From assembly GCF_000003195.3 (NCBI RefSeq), contig NC_012879.2:36511596-36575595 (forward strand): a DNA stretch of 64,000 nt, written 5' to 3'. The notes under the pieces were generated by a model. The model had not been told where the DNA came from. It did no database searches and worked only from the letters and a program-made list of their open reading frames with translations. This document shows, in pieces, positions 32,101 to 44,845 of the stretch (the first letter of the stretch is position 1; every line of letters starts with the position of its first letter). Source of the DNA: Sorghum bicolor (Eukaryota > Streptophyta > Magnoliopsida > Poales > Poaceae). The position numbers and the translations under genes were made by a program.

Positions 32101-34391
32101 TTCTGGGAATCTTGTTTATAGAAAAGTTGTAGATAATTCATTTATCTAGATGCTGTTAAAATTTGGTAGTATTTGGCCTTGTGGTTTGTGAGTTATGTCT
32201 GTTTAAATTTGGATTTGAGAAATGGCTGCTCTCTGTTTGTCAGGGACAGATTCTGGAAATTTATAATTTCGACCAATTTAGGTTGAGACTCATGGTTTGA
32301 TGTCTAAATATGAAATGTAGATACTTTCTTAAGCTTTCCAGAATGTCTTAATTCATGTCTTTTGGAGTTGTGTAACTCCAGTTATGATTTATTTTCTCAG
32401 CTGCTGTTAACAGTCCTAAAAATGGTCGATTCCTTGTATTGTTGTTGCTTGGTATATTGCTATGTATTACTCATGTCTTTGGTAATGGCCAAGTTAATAT
32501 ACCTGAGACCTGGTGAAACATGTATGCCATGTCTAATATGTTTAGTGTTGCATTCCTTGTTGGCTTAGCATGTTGGTTGTGTGATCATTAAGTTGAGCAA
32601 TGAGATGTGCTTAAGTGTGTTTAGTGTAACCATGCTCTTGCCATGCTTCTTGTGTGTAATACTTTGTCTATTGCACTTCCATGTGTTCATGCACTTCCAT
32701 CTTGCATCTCGTTTAGGTACGCTAGATGAACCACGTGAAGGACGTGATAGTGGACCTATCGGGATGATGGAAGGACTACACAAGTGTTGTCTTCTTAGAT
32801 GTCACCAAGACGGAGCAAGCTAACTAATCTGATTCGGTGTCACATTCCAGGCAAGCCCCGGAGCATTATAAGCCTCCTACTTTTTGAAAGTGAATGAGTA
32901 TATATATGTTATATATGTATTGTTGCATTAAGTATAGGAGTTGGATGAAACTCTTGCTGCATATATATACCCTTCCTTGTCCAGTATATATATAACCTGA
33001 ATCCTAATTAGTCAGGATCACGTCTATGCTTAGCCATGCTTAGCTCGGTAGAAGCTAGGTGATTTCCTGTCACCTGCAGGATATAGGTGGATTCCAAATC
33101 ATGGTTGGCTATATTTGCTACCGTGCAAAAGAACCATGTGTTAATAATATGAAAGGAGACCGGACGGGATGATGATAGTGATGCAACAAGGCATGGAGGT
33201 CTTGGATGTAGATCTATCCCCGTCTGTGTCGATTAAGGACCGACCGTTGTACGTCCTCTTGTCATGTTGAACGCATGCCTAATACTTAGTTGGCCGGATA
33301 ACTCGTTCCGACCGTGAAGCCTAGTAATATGACTCAGGCCGGAAGGTCCGTAAGTATAAAGTGCGCACTACCGGAGGAAGTGCGGTGTGCGGGGGACCAT
33401 TGGCGTAAGTCCAAAGGCAGGTGAGTTAAAATTTCTGACCTCCCTGGCAGAGTGGTAGCCCTGGGAGTGCGGCGCTGATCGGAACCGCGATTTCTGAGTC
33501 GTACCAAAGGTGACCCGTTGGCTCTCCGACGGGGGATGCTTGGGTGAGTGCTAGGTATACCCCTCCAGCTGGATAGGAATCGATTCGAATCGCCGTCTCT
33601 CCCGGATAGTGAGAACTTGACAGAGCAGTGGCAAACGTAGCATTCACTAAATAACTTAATGATTCTATGATGATGATGATGATCACGGCCTTGATAAACC
33701 TGATATGGTAATTATTGATTGATATTAATCAAATGATTGCTATAGTACAGGTGCTAATCTAGTTGATAGGTTAATGAGAATTAAATGGATGCTAAATAAG
33801 AAAGGTTTAACTATTTATACTTAATCTTTTTATGCAAAATGTTGTCCAACAAGCTCCACTTATATATCAGCCTTGCATACTCCTTGGTGTCATTTGTTTT
33901 TGGTTTTTGACGGGTAAGTCTAGCTAAGTACATTCTCGTACTCAGGGTTTATTCCCACTTGTTGCAGGTTGTGATGTATCATAGCTACTGCAAGATTTGG
34001 ATGACTCCTGCTGTAATGAAGGAGTATGATCATGGGCATGATCCTTCCTAGTTACCTCATCTATGATGCTTTTATTGGAATGGACCATGGTACTGGCATG
34101 TATTTGAAATAAAAGTGATATTGGTTTCAAATTATTTTGCTTCCGCTATTTGTAAACCTGAGTTGTAATAACCTTATCGAACTCCGATGTATTTGAACTA
34201 CTAGTGAAATGTATGTAACGTGTGACTTGTTATGTTGAATCACTACGATCTTGGCTTGTATGTTGGTTGGTTCGAAATCCCTCATGATTTTGTTGGACTA
34301 CCGGAGTTATATGGGCTCAAGTATGATAAATTGATCGCTTCGGTGATTGTTTTTGTACTTGTGCTCTTATAATTTGGACGGTTCTGTGACA
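29146..34391 (+). repeat. 5' LTR of element F (5.2 kb)
   Basis: TGTAACACCCC... to ...GTTCTGTGACA, 5246 bp, followed by a tRNA-Met primer site. Collinear with G's LTR (49103-62952 minus nested C). It includes a GC-rich segment at about 30280-30640 and an otherwise AT-rich body with no supported gene. The left flank is ACTGA (29141-29145). This is exceptionally long for a plant LTR. Confidence 0.85.
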
Positions 34392-37300
34392 GCTGGCATC
34401 GGAGCAAGGTTCAACAGTAAACATGTCACATGTGTATTTGAAACAAAGCTTTTCTTTATAAAAATCAGTTTTGGCAACTTATAGCTATATATAGGTGTGT
34501 TCCAATCTAAACTTTTAATCTAAGTATGTTAGTGTTCATTCCTCTATGCCCAACTAAGGACCTCTAGGTGGCTTAGTTAAGTACTAACCATGGGGGATTT
34601 ACTTACTGCAATTTTTATTTCGTCGTCCATACGGCGTGCTATTGTATGGATGCCATTCACTTGAGTGGTAATGTATGGATCAATTTACATCTATGCCCAG
34701 GCCAAGGTATGTATGTATGATGACCGCACTATGCTACCCTGTGGTCAAATGGTAGAGGTAGCCCTCATATATGAATTAGCCATATATGTTGATAGATTCA
34801 AATTTTGCAACATCGCACCTACGGTCAGGTAAGTGTGAGTTGTGAGAGCATGATCATCCAACCGTCGGTCTAGGGGAGTGCTAGTTTTGGTAACTGGAAT
34901 ATTTACATGTTACACACATGTATATATGAAGGTACATAATTGTGTGTTAGTGGTACGGCCATATATACATGTCGCTATGTATGTATAGGCGTATCTCATT
35001 TCGGGTAGTTTGATGCTGAAATATATATATTGGGATATATATATATATGGAAGCATCTAGCTTTCAACCTATAGTCCAGTATTTCATTTCATGCACTTAT
35101 ATCGTTGTTGGGTGGGGCTGAAATGAAATTTTCTGCAGGTACGCTAACCACGAATGTGTAGATTGTTTGTAGCTAACGACTAGCTATATGTCGAGAGTGT
35201 GCGTATTATGCCACCGATATAGAACGTGATTACCACCTTAGGCTGGTAATTTTGTGAGGACGAATAGGACGAAGCATGCATCATCATGATTGATTGTCCT
35301 ATGCGTAACTTTTCTCTTGTCACCCTTGTTCTAACAATGATAACTTGTGAATTAATATGATGTCACTTTGCTTGTGTAAAGTTAGATAAAATGCCTTGCT
35401 CTATGTTGCTTGAGTAGCTATGCTTGATGTTAGGTTCTTTCTTTCTAGTTACCTACATAGTAGTTCTTTTTATTTGTGGTTGCCTTGCTTTCTAGGTGTG
35501 GTTGCAGCACAAGTTGTCTAACCTCTGGTCCTCGGTGAGACCATGAGTTGTCATCAAGCACTATCATTGTGCTTATCTCATAAGTTGCCTCAAGTACACC
35601 TTCTTGCTAGAACACATGAGCTTATGCGTGTGTACCTAACCAAACCTCGTTGGGTTCTCTTGAATATCAACTTCTGCTCATGATATGTCCTGGTTTGAGC
35701 TTTGCCCAAATTCTTTTGGAACCTTTGCTACCTATCAAAAAAAAATCATCCTGTTCCTAAAGACATGACCATATCTACCAACTTTGTGGTACAATCTCGT
35801 ATCATGATCCTTGTCCTAAGAACCAGATGTTGGGTTGCATAATGGTTATATGTCAAATCATGAATCTCATATCATGATGCCAATCATTCTTAATCATGCA
35901 ACTTACTGGATTGGTTACGCATCAATGTCATAATTCCCTAAATCCTTGAACCACATGCACACGTGCATGTAGAAGGAGGTATGCTCACAGTTAGTGGGGT
36001 ACACCATATTCATGTTCTATCCTAACTGCAATCATCTTAGTAAGTATCTTTCTAAAGATCATTCTTCTGCTCTTGTGCTTGCTACCCTTTTAACTGGGTT
36101 ACCCTTTGATCTATCTCAATGGCTTGCTTATGTTTTGGTCAATCTGTGCCATCTATCAACATGATGCACATGTTTGAAATGGCTAGCCTTTTTGGACATA
36201 AGTGAGATTTATCTTCTCGACTGAAGAAGAGTATGCACCTACTCAATAAAGGATAACAACACATTCCCATCATGTTATTTTTACTATCTACAACCTTTGC
36301 TTTTAGTAATGGTTGCTGGAGATAATTTCATCTATGTTCTCACATGCTTGCTTATGTCTTGGGTGTCTTCCTTCTATGTGCGAAAACCTTACCCCAAGAA
36401 TCCTCTCAGACCACTTGGTTCCTTGTCCTATAGTTGATCTAGTGCAATGCTTATCTGTTGTTGCATGAGCCTCATAATATTTTCATAACAGATCATGTTA
36501 CTGCCGTGTCGATGATGCCCTAATCTAAGTATCAGCTTGGTCTCTTGAATCTCATTTATTTAAACATCAACTCTCCCTAATCTTAAACGTTATGAGTGAT
36601 GATCTCATGTGATCATTTATTTGGTAACTATCCTGGTTAACACAGGGATTTTGTGGAAATTAAAGCATGAATCCATAATCAGTTGTCTTCGGTGAGTAAT
36701 ATATGTTCTCTTGTGTTGTGTTTTGGATCTTCAGGTCACTTCCATGTTGACTCCAAAACTTGTGAGTACCTTTGCTTTGCTATCCCTCCTTTGCACAATG
36801 CTTGTTCATACAACCAACTTTTGTGCCCCATGAAACTTTTCATTGAGTGTATGATCAATAATGGTGTCACGAGCAGTAGCTAACGGTGCCGCGACGAAAC
36901 CGAGAGCCTCTTGTGGGTGGCCGACACAAGGATGTGCTGCTCGGCACGCGCTGGTATCGAGGTTTCTAGTCATGATCCATTATGGAATTATACCAATGAA
37001 ATGTTCTCTTGTGACCTTTCCTTGATAATCTCACCATATCATATCGAAATTTCCCTATGTCCAACCAGATGTCATAGGCCATTCTTCTGAAGTCAACTAG
37101 AGGTTAACCTTTGAAGAACAAGTCACTGACATAAAGAAACTAACAGACTATAAGAGATGGTAGACAAGTGACAATATTTCACTATCCCTACAATGACGAT
37201 GAGCATTTAGTGAACACCATGGGTTATCCTCATCGAACCAAAAGGACACCCACCACTAAATGTTGGATAAGTTATCTGTTGAACAAGCATCGATCATCAC

Positions 37301-38418
37301 CATTGTGCTTATGACCTAGTTTTCCTAAGTCTTGATCTTTATGTGCATCACGGTCATACAGCTAAAGTCAACCATCTTTGGCATAAATACTTATCTCCTA
37401 GCTTTGGAGGTTACCAATTGTTGAGCATCAGCCGTAATTGTTGTGGTTAAGTGTGAAGCTTTGGAAAATATTGGGCTGAGAGGCAATTGTATGGTTGATA
37501 GTAGCAAGGCTAACCTCAAGGAAAGCAATGATGAAGTGACAGCCACGAGAGATATGTTTTATCAATTAGTGAATTAAACATGGAGTTGAGAGATGTCTTG
37601 TCAGTCCAGAACACTGCCATTGCAGCACCGAACAAGTTTAGTATGTACACGTTCTGCTTATGCAAATGTTGCCTGTTTGAGCTGAATTTTGGTCAGAGGT
37701 TAGAGGACTCATGGATCAGAATTTTTATCAAGTTTCCTGCAGAATTGAGTGGTAATTGGTTGAATACTTGCAACTGTTGGAGACCTCTGGGTCACACAAT
37801 CATCCTTCATCAGTAGTGGTTATCCAATTCCTACATGCCTTGGATACCTTCTATGTGTTACCCAAGAAGTTGCATCTAGTTGAACCTAGATAACTTTTGT
37901 TGATTGCATATGAGGATCCCCTTGAAGTAAGTGATCATGGAATGTGTTGAACCAACAAAGTCGGCTATCACATTCATCGTTCTCTTAACTAGGTTGGTAA
38001 GTACAATTTGTCATCAGAGAAAGAGAACTGCATGCTTGGAAAGTTATACTCTAACTATTTTTGGTAGAAGACTACTTTTCAAATGTTGGGAATGAGCCTG
38101 GAACCTCTATAATGAGCAACCATTAGAAGCTTGTGACTTGGTGCAAGGTTCTTATGGCTTGCATTAGTTTCACTAAAGAGACTAATGATACACGTAGCTC
38201 CGCTTATGCTCTGAACCACCCTTCATACTTTGAGAACAAAGTGCACAGGACAATGCTCTCTTGGATTCCTCCATGCTTCATCTTCAGACCAAAGTTTACT
38301 ATGAAAAGTAAGTATCAGAAAACTTTTGGTCCAACTTAGCTTCTCTGATATTCAATGCTATCGTTGAGGTTCGGAAATGCATGACATTGTTTCTCTTCCC
38401 TTGAAAGTCCTTCGCATC
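34392..38418 (+). other. Internal region of F, no intact gene
   Basis: It begins with a primer site (TGGCATCGGAGC, 34394-34405; the tRNA-Met type is TGGTATCAGAGC). The first kilobase aligns with G's internal region (TATGTCGAGAGTGT near 35190 and 63591; AAGCATGCATCATCATGATTG near 35272 and 63677). I find no gag, protease, RT or integrase motifs. A small GC-rich patch lies at 36870-36960. Confidence 0.65.
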
Positions 38419-38455
38419 GAATCTCAGGATGAGATTCTTTTTAAGGGGGGAGGGC
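38419..38455 (+). promoter_or_regulatory. Hairpin plus polypurine tract of F
   Basis: GAATCTCAGGATGAGATTC (38419-38437) is a perfect inverted repeat around a 3-base centre, then TTTTTAAGGGGGGAGGGC. Compared with E's hairpin, both CG dinucleotides of the stem have become CA and TG, which preserves most pairing. Confidence 0.75.
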
Positions 38456-39304
38456 TGTAACACCCCAGGTGTTTGTCTTGCATTTTGGCACTCACATTTC
38501 ATGAGCATAAGCATCAATTGTTCATATATGATAGTATGAAACATACTTTGATGTTGTGACAAGTGAATGCTTGATGATCCTGCATAATAAAGCTTGTGGT
38601 TGCTGATGGTGCTTCTTTCATGTGTATCATCTCCATCTGTACCTAGGTTGATCACTCAAAAAGTTTCGTGAAGTTTGGATTTCAATGGTCAAATGAAAGG
38701 ATAAGTTACATGCTTGTTGGAATGACCTTATTAAGTGAACGGAACCTTGGGTTACTAACCTAACCTTGCAATCTTGACCAAATGACTCTAGATGAACTCT
38801 ACAACAAAAGTCATGAAGGGTTAATGTTGAGCTTGTGCCAAGAAAATGCTTCAATTGCTGTAAAACCCTAGTTTGAGTATAGTTTATATGCTACAAACTT
38901 TGTTAAAGTTACTAAGTCTGAATCATCTTCCAAGGATGTGAAATAATAGTCACAAGATCGAATCTGCTGTAAATTCCAGCATTTCGAATTTCTAAGTCTG
39001 GAATTTCAGTTCGTCATGTTGGCATCCCGCGTTCTCCTAATTCTTATAAACAACTTGCTTGGGTCCCAAAATAAAAGTTGGAGTACATATACTGTGGGCT
39101 AGAGCATGCCAAAAGATGACACCAGTTTGACTTTGTTTTGGTCATCAATTTCGAGTTTTGCTAATCCCCATCAATACGTTGACACTCATGACTTGGCATC
39201 AAGTTATTTCCTAATCTGTTGGTCTAATGACTGAGCATCCTTAATCAAAGTTGTAGAGCACGGCGAGATAAGCAAACTTCAGTTTTGGCCCAAGGTGCAA
39301 TTCG
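38456..39304 (+). repeat. Truncated 3' LTR of F
   Basis: It matches 29146-30254, with a deletion of about 300 bp (after GTTTGAG near 38876) and a small insertion near 39065. It stops abruptly at GTGCAATTCG, where LTR-like sequence of another family begins. Confidence 0.85.
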
Positions 39305-39395
39305 ATAACCCACGGAATACTCCTTTGGTGAAAAGCTACAATTGACAGTCCTGTGCTTGTGGTTAATTCTGTGTGCCACCTAAGGTGTCAATAGT
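39305..39395 (+). repeat. Athila-like U5 fragment
   Basis: It resembles the U5 of B near 9690-9760 (GGAATACTCC...GGTGAA...CTACA, then CTGTGC-TTG). It has no ends of its own and marks a recombination or deletion junction with F. Confidence 0.5.
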
Positions 39396-40964
39396 CCCAA
39401 AGGTGGAGACCTGATAGTTGCCTATGTTTATTGCTGTTCTAGCGGGTTGGTGTCAAGTAATAGTCTGTGAGATAGCAACATCTTCACTCAGTGTGCATGT
39501 TCATAGGTCTAGGATCTTCATTTGTAGGATTCTCAAGAAGTTGACTAAAGTGTGTCCTGCTCACAGAGACAATGTAGAGACCAAGTGCAAGAGCTTTGTT
39601 ATTAAGAAAACACCAACAGAACCAAAAGGTTCATTCATTATACTCTAGCCTTTGGCATATTGAACAAGATAAAGTTGATGTTTACTCATTTTACTCAATC
39701 TAAACATGGTGATAGAAACAAATTAAATGATTAGTAAGCTTGTAGCATTAAAACATTTGGCAGATCACATTACTCAACATTATGGAAGGATGGTCTGTGT
39801 ATACATATAACTTCAATATAATGACTATCATTTACCCAAAATTGGATGTGTAACATTTTAGATTATTAAATTAAAAGCTCCAAGATCAAGAAAGTGGTTC
39901 TAGGAACAAGCATAAAGAACTGTATATGTTGAGCTAATTAGATTCGATCAAATGAGGTTATAACTCAAAACATGTTTGGATCTCTACTTAAGTGCATGTC
40001 AGAATCAAGGAATATATTATGGAAGTAATGATCACTTACCAACAGATGTTACCTTTAGTATTGAAGCTTACTGAAGCCATAACATCTTGTGGAAGCTTTC
40101 CTTGCTTGGCTAGTTATGTGTCTTGTTCATGGATAGCATGTCTCCTTTGTTGTACTCCTTTCTTACCTTATGTCATTCTTTGATCGCTATCTAATTTGTG
40201 CTTGGACCATTAGCTTTTCTTATTATTTGATCCCTGCAAATCATTAGTGCACAACACATACCCAAATGAGTATACATGTAATGATAAGGGCATTGTTGTA
40301 GCACAAAGCTAAGGGTCACTTTCTATGCTACAAAAGAAGTTGTTTTAACATACTTAGCATAGCGCATTTATTATTCACAATTACTTATTTCTAAGGGATT
40401 GATATTTATTTTCCCATCTTATGTTTTGATTCCTAAATATAGGCATAAACTCAAACTCATAGAAACAAAGAAATAATGAATTTAGAGATAACTAGCGTGT
40501 GGAGCGATGAGGAAGAACTTGGTTGGATCATCTAGAGGTGTTGGCCCTTCTTCCTCATTTCTCGACCTCAGAGGTGAGAGTGCAGAACGTTGCATGCTCT
40601 TCACTTGTCAATATTTTATTGATTCCAGATAATTATTGGTTCACAATAGAATGAAACTCTATGGAGTGAGTGCTTTGATCATGGATCTTGTTTTGTTGCA
40701 CCCTTCTTTCTACTTGGTTACGAGTGAGTTGTCTCTCCCTTGTGCAAAATTATTGTGTCTCTCTTCATCTCCACTATGAGTTCTATTTTGTATTAAATTT
40801 TTTCCTACAGGGGATGGTCCAACCAAATATCCAACATCTACTATAACATACTATCGGCTCAAAAATCAACCTAGACACCCTGTCTAATTTGTTTTAAGAG
40901 AGCATTCTTAACCTAAGCACCACGTAGTGAGGTATAATATATATATAACTACTCATATGGTTTA

Positions 40965-41160
40965 GGCCTTGTTTACTTTCCAAAAATTTGCAAGATTGTC
41001 CATCATATCGAATATTGCGGTACATGCATGAAGCATTAAATATAGATAAAAAAGATAACTATTTGTATACTTTACCTATAATTTGCTAGACGAATTGTCA
41101 AATAAAAACGAAAGTGCTGTAGTAGCAAAATCCAAATTTTTTCACGAACTAAACAAGGCC
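40965..41160. mobile_element. Tourist-like MITE (PIF/Harbinger type)
   Basis: A 196-bp element with terminal inverted repeats beginning GGCCTTGTTTA at both ends, flanked by TTA (40962-40964 and 41161-41163). The interior (GCATGAAGCATTAAATATAG, AATTTGCTAGACGAAT, AAACGAAAGTGCT) is of a MITE type common in grass genomes. It has no coding capacity and would be moved by a PIF/Harbinger transposase. Confidence 0.85.
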
Positions 41161-41553
41161 TTAAAGTCAATGACCAAGACTATCTCACCATGATCACACT
41201 TACCATGATGCACAACTAGGATGAGTAGTGTAGCGTAAATATCCATCACATGGGAAGGGAGTTGAATTCTTGTTACAACAACCTTTTCTCCAATCTACAC
41301 ATGGTTAGAATAAATAATATATGTGTATACACAAACCTATGAGATGGCAGGGTTCTAGAATTAATGATGGATCTTGAATGTTTAGATACCCAGGGTTCTT
41401 CAATCTGGTGGAAACTCGTTGCAAGGTTCAAACGACATCTAATGTCCTTTCAATTCCACACACCACAGAACAAAGGGGTAATCCCACTAAAGCTAGTGGT
41501 ACACTAAATAAACTGACATTAAGATCATTATCAAAATCTTTATGCTAATTGCT

Positions 41554-41571
41554 TCCCTGGCAAAGGCGCCA
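41554..41571 (-). promoter_or_regulatory. Primer-binding site (tRNA-Asp) of fragment I
   Basis: Minus strand TGGCGCCTTTGCCAGGGA, 16 of 18 matches. The LTR ends AATGCCAACA just outside it (LTR edge at 41580). A degenerate copy 73 bp away lies within U5 at 41627-41644. Confidence 0.75.
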
Positions 41572-41579
41572 AAAATTAT

Positions 41580-41790
41580 TGTTGGCATTTCTTAGCGTCA
41601 TTACCAAGAATAGACTTTTAAATCTATCACCGACAACAGTGCCAAAAATTCTTGTTGTCATTCGTTAGTGTAAAAGGAAATATAAAAGATTCCACAAGCG
41701 CACAGAATATCATCGTATCATTTTACCAGTTGTATTCCAGGTATTATTATTTATATTTTACCACACGGAAGCTAGAGTTATGAATCTGGT
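41580..41790 (-). repeat. Truncated U5 of fragment I LTR
   Basis: On the minus strand it reads as an Athila-like U5 (TACCTGGAATAC, GTGCGCTTGTGGAAT) ending GCCAACA. The other end is lost at the junction with element H; that boundary is approximate. Confidence 0.6.
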
Positions 41791-42005
41791 AATTCACTAT
41801 CATACATCACGCCCACGCGATCAAAGGTCCCATGGTGGCCTCACCACCATGCTTCCCCGCCCAAGAGGAGGTGTGATCAGCATCGCCACCGCTCCACTAC
41901 TGCTGCACGATCGTCACCTCGTGCAGGACAAGCAACGGTGGAGGGGCCACAGCCTCGCGCACCAAGACAACAGTCACGACGACCAGTCAGTAGAGCGGTT
42001 GCGCG

Positions 42006-44081
42006 ATGGGGCCAAGGGATAGCTTACCCCGTGCACCGTCATCGCCATCTACCCTATTGCCACATGGCCTATTTGTCGTAAGGCAGATGCTCCCATACGG
42101 CATGGACAACGCTGCAACATCGCTCGCCAGGGCGATATTTCCAGGCGCCAGTACATGCGTGGAACGACCACTAGCCCTCCCGGGCATAGAGATACGGCAC
42201 GAAGCTCAGCAGGTGGCTGAGCGTCTAAGCTCTCCCTAGATATGCAGGCCTCGACGCTGGGGACCAGGGTGATACACCCTCACCAGGCTCAGACAATAGT
42301 TGGCAGAGGAGGGGCGCGGATGTTTCTACACTCTAAGCCAGACCTCGACTCCGAGTCCGACAGCTACAACCCCACGAGAGAGTGCTTCAATATCGATGGG
42401 GCCGTGGCTGCCACGGATGACACGGAGGACGCCGCCGCCGGTGCTCGAGCTCCCGCAGCATGGGGAGAACCCAGGACGCCTGGGAACGAAGGACAGGCAG
42501 ACCCGCCCTCTTAGGACGACAAGGCGGCACAACTTGCGCAACTACGCGAGCTGAAATCCAAGCACGACGAGGACCGAGCACACCTCGACCACCAGAGCGG
42601 ACCCTCGAGCGAGACCAACCGCACCTACATGGTGGGGGCACGCGTGCATGCGCTCGAGACTTGTACCAACAAATCATTGGGGATGAAGAGCCTGAACAGC
42701 TCATCAGACGCTTCCCTCAAGCCGGTCAGAACATTGTGGCGTCGACCATGTTGCTACGCAACATGCGTGAGCCCTCAAACTCTAAGGCGCGACACATATG
42801 GGATGAGGTGCTGGGCTTGCTCCACGTAGCAGCGGCCCAACAGGCTGAGAGTTCGGCCTCTCGACATCGAGGGGCAGGCACAGAGAAGCGCCTCGAGCTA
42901 GCTCGAAATTAGAGGAAGGTCTCTGTCCATCAAGAGCCACCTCCTCGAGGTAGGAAAGCGGTGTCGGTTCACGAATGCGTCATCGACAATCGAGAGCCTC
43001 GAGGCACTCGCAACAACATCAACGAGCACCGACGTCGCAAAGATGGGGATGCTGAGGAGCGAGGCTACAACACCCACCGCAGCGGACACTATGACAGCGA
43101 TGAGGACCGGATGGCGCTAGAGCCGTCGGGCCCTCAAGTCTTCAGCAGGGCAATTCGTAGCATGCCACTGCCGAGCCCGTTCCGACCCCCAACCAGCATC
43201 ACCAAATACAACGGTGAATCAAAGCCAGAACTATGGCTAGCGGATTTTCGACTGGCATGGCAGCTGGGAGGCGCTTGAGGGGATGATCGAGCCATCATCC
43301 GGCAGCTTCCACTTTTCCTCTCTGACACTACTCGTAGGTGGCTCGAGGAGCTCCTAGCCAACCAAATCCACGACTAGACCGACCTGGTCTGGGTGTTCGA
43401 GGGAAACTTCAAGGGGACTTACATCTGCCCGGCAATTCGTGGGACCTCAACAAGTGCAAGCATAAATCAGGAGAATCTCTCTGAGAGTACACTCGACACT
43501 TCTCCAATTAGTGCACAGAACTCCCGCACATCCCGGACCATGACGTCATTCTGGCATTCATCTCAGGCACTACCTAAAAGGATTTGGTGAGGGTGTTAGG
43601 GTGGAATCGTCCGCAAACCGTCGACGAGCTGATGGACATAGTGGCAAACTACGCCGCCGATGAGGAGGCGGTCAGTGCTTTCTTTGGTCACGAGAGCAGC
43701 AAGGGGAAGGCACCAGCAGATGACGACGAAGGCCCCAGTAGGGGGCCCAAAAAGAACAAGAAGAAGAAGAAAATGCGGCATAACAAGCAAGAGGCCCTCG
43801 ATGATGATTTTGTCACCGCGGTCGAGCACAAGAATCCTCGAGGCCCCCCAGAGGGAGCCATCTTTGACAAGATGCTCAAGGAGCCCTGCCCTTATCACAA
43901 GGGAGGGGCCAACCACAAGCTCGAGGATTGCCGTATGCTGATGAAATACTTTGATAGCATGGGGCTGAAGAAGGACGATGGGTGGAAGGACAAGAGAGAT
44001 GAGAAGGGTGGAAGCAAGGATGATGAGGGGTTCCCCGCTGTCCATGACTGCTACATGATCTACGGCGGACCCTCGACATAG
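42006..44081 (+). pseudogene. Tat-type gag of H, decayed
   Basis: Pieces in several frames read LPYGMDNAATSLARAIFPGAS, SYNPTRECFNIDG, SPFRPPTSITKYNGESKPELW, FEGNFKGTY and, in a longer clean part from 43584, GWNRPQTVDELMDIVANYA then a Lys-rich stretch. They end with a CPYHKGGANHKLEDC zinc-finger-like motif. These are hallmarks of Tat gag proteins. Frameshifts lie near 43280, 43390 and 43570. It may begin slightly earlier, at about 41800. Confidence 0.75.
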
Positions 44082-44810
44082 CTCACCTCACGACAACGCA
44101 AGAGGGAGCGCTGGGAGGTTTTTGCAGCAAGGATGGCGGTGCCGTAGTACCTCAACTTGTCGAGCACCCCCATTACCTTTGATCGCGATGACCACCCGGA
44201 CAGGGTCATCGCCCCCGGCGTCTACCCGCTTGTCGTCGACCCTATCACCATCAACACTCGACACTCGAAGGTGCTGATGGATGGTGACAGCAACCTCAAC
44301 ATCATCTACCTCGAGACCCTTGACCTCCTCGGCATCGAGAGAGCACAGCTCCAACCTAGCGCGGGTGGCTTCCATGGTGTTGGGTCGGGGAAGAAAGCGT
44401 TGCCGGTAGGTCGATTCGACCTACCGGTCTGTTTCGGCATGGCGGCCAACTTTAGGAAGGGAACCCTCACTTTCAAAGTGGTGGGTTTTCGAGGCACCTA
44501 TCACGCCATCATCGGGTGCCCAAGATACGCCAAGTTCATGGCGATCCCCAATTACACCGACCATAAGCTAAAGATGCCCGGGCCCAAGGGAGTCATCACC
44601 GTCAGCTCCTCTTACGAGCACGCCTACGAATGCGACGTTGAATGCGTCGAGTATGGGGAGGCAGTCGAGAGCACCACCGAGCTCGCCTCAAGACTCGAGG
44701 CCCTCGCCGCTGAGGCTCTGGAGCCAAAGCACCATGCAGGCAGCTTCGAGCCACAGAGGGCACGAAGAAAATCCTGCTCGACCCCGACAACTTTGATGGC
44801 AAAGCGCTGA
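44082..44810 (+). pseudogene. Tat-type protease of H
   Basis: After stops near 44081 and 44147 the frame reads SSTPITFDRDDHPD, then VLMDGDSNLNIIYLETL at the active site, where DGGSSLNI is usual, and FRGTYHAIIGCPRYAKFMAIPNY. The Asp is kept but the following residues have drifted. The open part is 217 codons. It would process the polyprotein; it is now separated by stops. Confidence 0.75.
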
Positions 44811-44845
44811 TGATCAGCGCCAACCTCGACCCTAAATAGGAGGCC

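Larger units (their letters stand above)
29146..39304 (+). mobile_element. Element F: non-autonomous Tekay-like element, 3' LTR truncated
   Basis: 5' LTR, tRNA-Met primer site, about 4 kb internal sequence without recognisable pol, polypurine tract, and the first 849 bp of a 3' LTR fused to foreign sequence. It was inserted in E's protease. The missing 3' end prevents confirmation of a target-site duplication. Confidence 0.8.
39396..41790 (-). mobile_element. Fragment I: Athila-like element, minus strand
   Basis: On the minus strand this is a U5 end (41580-41790), a tRNA-Asp primer site and about 2.1 kb internal sequence collinear with the non-coding parts of A2 (8020-8254 and 17478 to about 18130). 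No gag remains, probably through deletion near the primer site. It carries a MITE at 40965-41160. It spans the site where B inserted in A2, without B. No gene is supported in it. Confidence 0.65.

Noticed and set aside
33664..33684. Short (TGA)n microsatellite, and (TA)n runs near 2391 and 35020
   Set aside because: Ordinary simple repeats within retrotransposon DNA with no further signal.
43596..44045. 149-codon minus-strand frame
   Set aside because: Shadow of the Tat gag, whose plus-strand motifs (GWNRPQTVDELMD, CPYH...C) are recognisable.
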